This document shows positions 62,592 through 64,000 of a stretch of 64,000 nucleotides of DNA, piece after piece; the stretch's first letter is position 1, and each line of letters begins with the position of its first letter. A program made the translations under genes and the position numbers. This DNA comes from Methanosarcina vacuolata Z-761 (GTDB lineage: Archaea; Halobacteriota; Methanosarcinia; Methanosarcinales; Methanosarcinaceae), in assembly GCF_000969905.1 (NCBI RefSeq), contig NZ_CP009520.1:3658001-3722000 (forward strand), written 5' to 3'. The notes beneath the pieces are model-generated. The model searched no databases, had not been told where the DNA came from, and saw only the letters and a program-made list of their open reading frames with translations.

Positions 62592-63854
62592 TTAAAGAAA
62601 GATTAAGTAAGTAATAGCATCCAAAATAGTAATTAAAACTCCAATTTTGGAAAATTCGGCAAATGATAGAGTTTTTCCTTCTTTTTCTGCGTTTTGGATA
62701 ATTATGACGTTGCTTGCAGCGCCCAGGATCAACAGGTTTCCTGCAATTGTACTTCCTGCAGCAAGCGCCATCAGTTGCACCTGAGAAACTGTACTGCCCA
62801 TGGCAGGCAGATAGAGCGCAACAAAGGGAACATTAGAAATAAGTTGGCTGAGTCCAATGCTGAGCGCGAGGATCATTGACACCGAGCCTAACTGAGGAGA
62901 CATCCTGGTAAGCAATCCCTGGCATGTTCCGGAAATCCATACGCTTTTCATTAGCACAAACATTGAAACGAAGAAAACCAGGGTTGACCAGTCAATATTT
63001 TTCAGGACCTCAACGCGTTTTCTATTGAGCAGGACAGGCGACGCGGAGAAAAGTGCAATCCAGCTCAAATCAAAATCCCAGGCAGGGAAAAATTCCACCA
63101 GGAAAATTTTACAGACTATGAGAATCAGCAAAAGCAAAAGAGAGATTTTTGAAGCACTGGCAAGTTCAGGGTCAGTAATAACTTCTTCAGAGTGAATAAG
63201 GGTTGATATTCCAAATTCCTCCCGAAAAAAGAGTTTTAGCACTGCGTAAGCAATTAAAAGACATATAAGGGTTGGTATGGCGAGTGAATGCAAAAATATT
63301 ACAAACGGAGAATCAAGGTTTCCCCCGATTGCTATGAGGAGGTTTTGCGGGTTTCCAATAGGGCTCATAACGCTTCCTGTAGTTACCCCAAATGCCAGGG
63401 AAAAGAGCATGAGTTTGGGAGATATATTGTACTTTCTGGAAAAACCCAGAACCAGTGGAGTACCCATGATAGCCAGGGTATCATTCATGAGAATTGCAGA
63501 AAGAATTCCTGTAGAAAACAACACAAGTAAAACAAGTTGATCCGTATCCCTTGCCCTGGAAACTATCCGGTTCCCGAGCCATGCAAGATACCCGCTCATG
63601 TTAAGTGCTTCCCCAACGCAAAAAGCCCCGAAAAGGAAGATGAGCACATCCATATTAATCGCTGCAAGAGCTTCTCGGAGAGAAATCTCACCGAGCAACA
63701 GTACCAGTATCGCTCCAAAGGTCATGATCTGCCAGATCTGCAGCCTTAAAGATCCGACCTGCCTGAGAGCGGTAAGTACAAAAACACCCAGAAGAATAAG
63801 CACGGAAAGGTCAGGTAAAGGTACAGGAGAAGACAGTAAAAACTCTGCTGGCAT
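62592..63854 (-). CDS. Anion/proton transporter of ArsB/NhaD/SLC13 superfamily
   Basis: This roughly 420-residue permease has about 11 membrane spans and is of the ion transporter superfamily. The two signature repeats are GVTTGSVMSPIGNPQNLLIA in the first half and AAGSTIAGNLLILGAASNVI in the second, both with the conserved Asn-Pro or Gly-Ala-x-Ser-Asn loop. The first ATG (MPAEFLL) is chosen over a GTG nine bases upstream. Members carry arsenite, Na+/H+ or dicarboxylates. No partner gene (arsA, arsR) adjoins, so the substrate is open. Confidence 0.85.
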   Translation of the reverse strand: MPAEFLLSSPVPLPDLSVLILLGVFVLTALRQVGSLRLQIWQIMTFGAILVLLLGEISLREALAAINMDVLIFLFGAFCVGEALNMSGYLAWLGNRIVSRARDTDQLVLLVLFSTGILSAILMNDTLAIMGTPLVLGFSRKYNISPKLMLFSLAFGVTTGSVMSPIGNPQNLLIAIGGNLDSPFVIFLHSLAIPTLICLLIAYAVLKLFFREEFGISTLIHSEEVITDPELASASKISLLLLLILIVCKIFLVEFFPAWDFDLSWIALFSASPVLLNRKRVEVLKNIDWSTLVFFVSMFVLMKSVWISGTCQGLLTRMSPQLGSVSMILALSIGLSQLISNVPFVALYLPAMGSTVSQVQLMALAAGSTIAGNLLILGAASNVIIIQNAEKEGKTLSFAEFSKIGVLITILDAITYLIFL

Positions 63855-64000
63855 AGGGCACACGAACTTAACAATATATATTTAGAATGTGATACCAGCT
63901 TAAGTATAAAACTCCTGCGCTCAGGGGGAGATTTTCTGTAAAAAAAGACCTTAATGAATAGGAAAGTAAGAAAGATTTAAACGTAGACTAACAGATTTTT
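63855..64000. other. Window end, no gene recognised
   Basis: The last 146 bases are AT-rich sequence upstream of the transporter. No reading frame or element is visible. Confidence 0.4.

Overview
The window looks like a chromosome segment of a Methanosarcina species. The pointers are secreted PKD proteins with archaeal PGF-type C-terminal sorting signals, an archaeal DRG-type GTPase, an SMC-ScpA pair, two archaeal tRNA-Arg genes, TATA-box promoters, and long AT-rich intergenic stretches containing small repeats. The species cannot be fixed from sequence reading alone.

Layout. 1-4417 (minus) is a surface-glycan operon read leftwards: gmd, fcl, an ABC-2 polysaccharide permease, its ATPase, and the start of a methyltransferase-like gene cut by the window edge. 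6017-14344 holds a DUF4139 protein, a PKD/PGF secreted protein, a predicted nucleotidyltransferase, a secreted cupin, an M20 amidohydrolase and a GNAT acetyltransferase. 14821-19640 (minus) is an extracellular-polysaccharide region: a membrane-anchored PIG-L deacetylase, an ATP-grasp ligase and a processive GT2 synthase in tight order, with a secreted GH16 glucanase downstream. 19641-22876 is an accessory zone with an archaeal tyrosine recombinase, a repeated palindrome family, a MITE with target-site duplication, and decayed fragments of the GH16 and GT2 genes. 22877-34427 has a GH15 glucoamylase-like gene with no normal start codon, a second PKD/PGF protein, WrbA, a GT2-GT4 pair, a Met/His-rich secreted protein and three small zinc-ribbon genes.

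34731-40369 (minus) is a partner protein gene, SMC and ScpA. 41616-44310 is the iron module FeoB plus a DtxR-FeoA fusion regulator, preceded by an iron-box-like palindrome. 45803-49037 is a biotin ECF transporter (BioY, two ATPases, EcfT) behind a BirA-type palindrome. 49139-50919 is an ArsR regulator and a Cys-rich permease behind a 9-2-9 SmtB/ArsR-type palindrome. 51014-54498 has a PspC protein and a membrane ferredoxin / 36-residue membrane peptide / CcdA-like trio. The rest is ilvE, a MoeA-PBP fusion, a DRG GTPase, a methyltransferase-ATP-grasp fusion and an ArsB/NhaD-type transporter.

Main points of interest: the PIG-L/ATP-grasp/GT2 cassette and its decayed second copy; the membrane ferredoxin trio, which recalls cbb3-oxidase maturation genes; the methyltransferase-Ddl fusion; three metabolite or metal operators of bacterial type; MITEs with visible target duplications; a palindrome family around the integrase; and many unrelated minisatellites lying just after stop codons.
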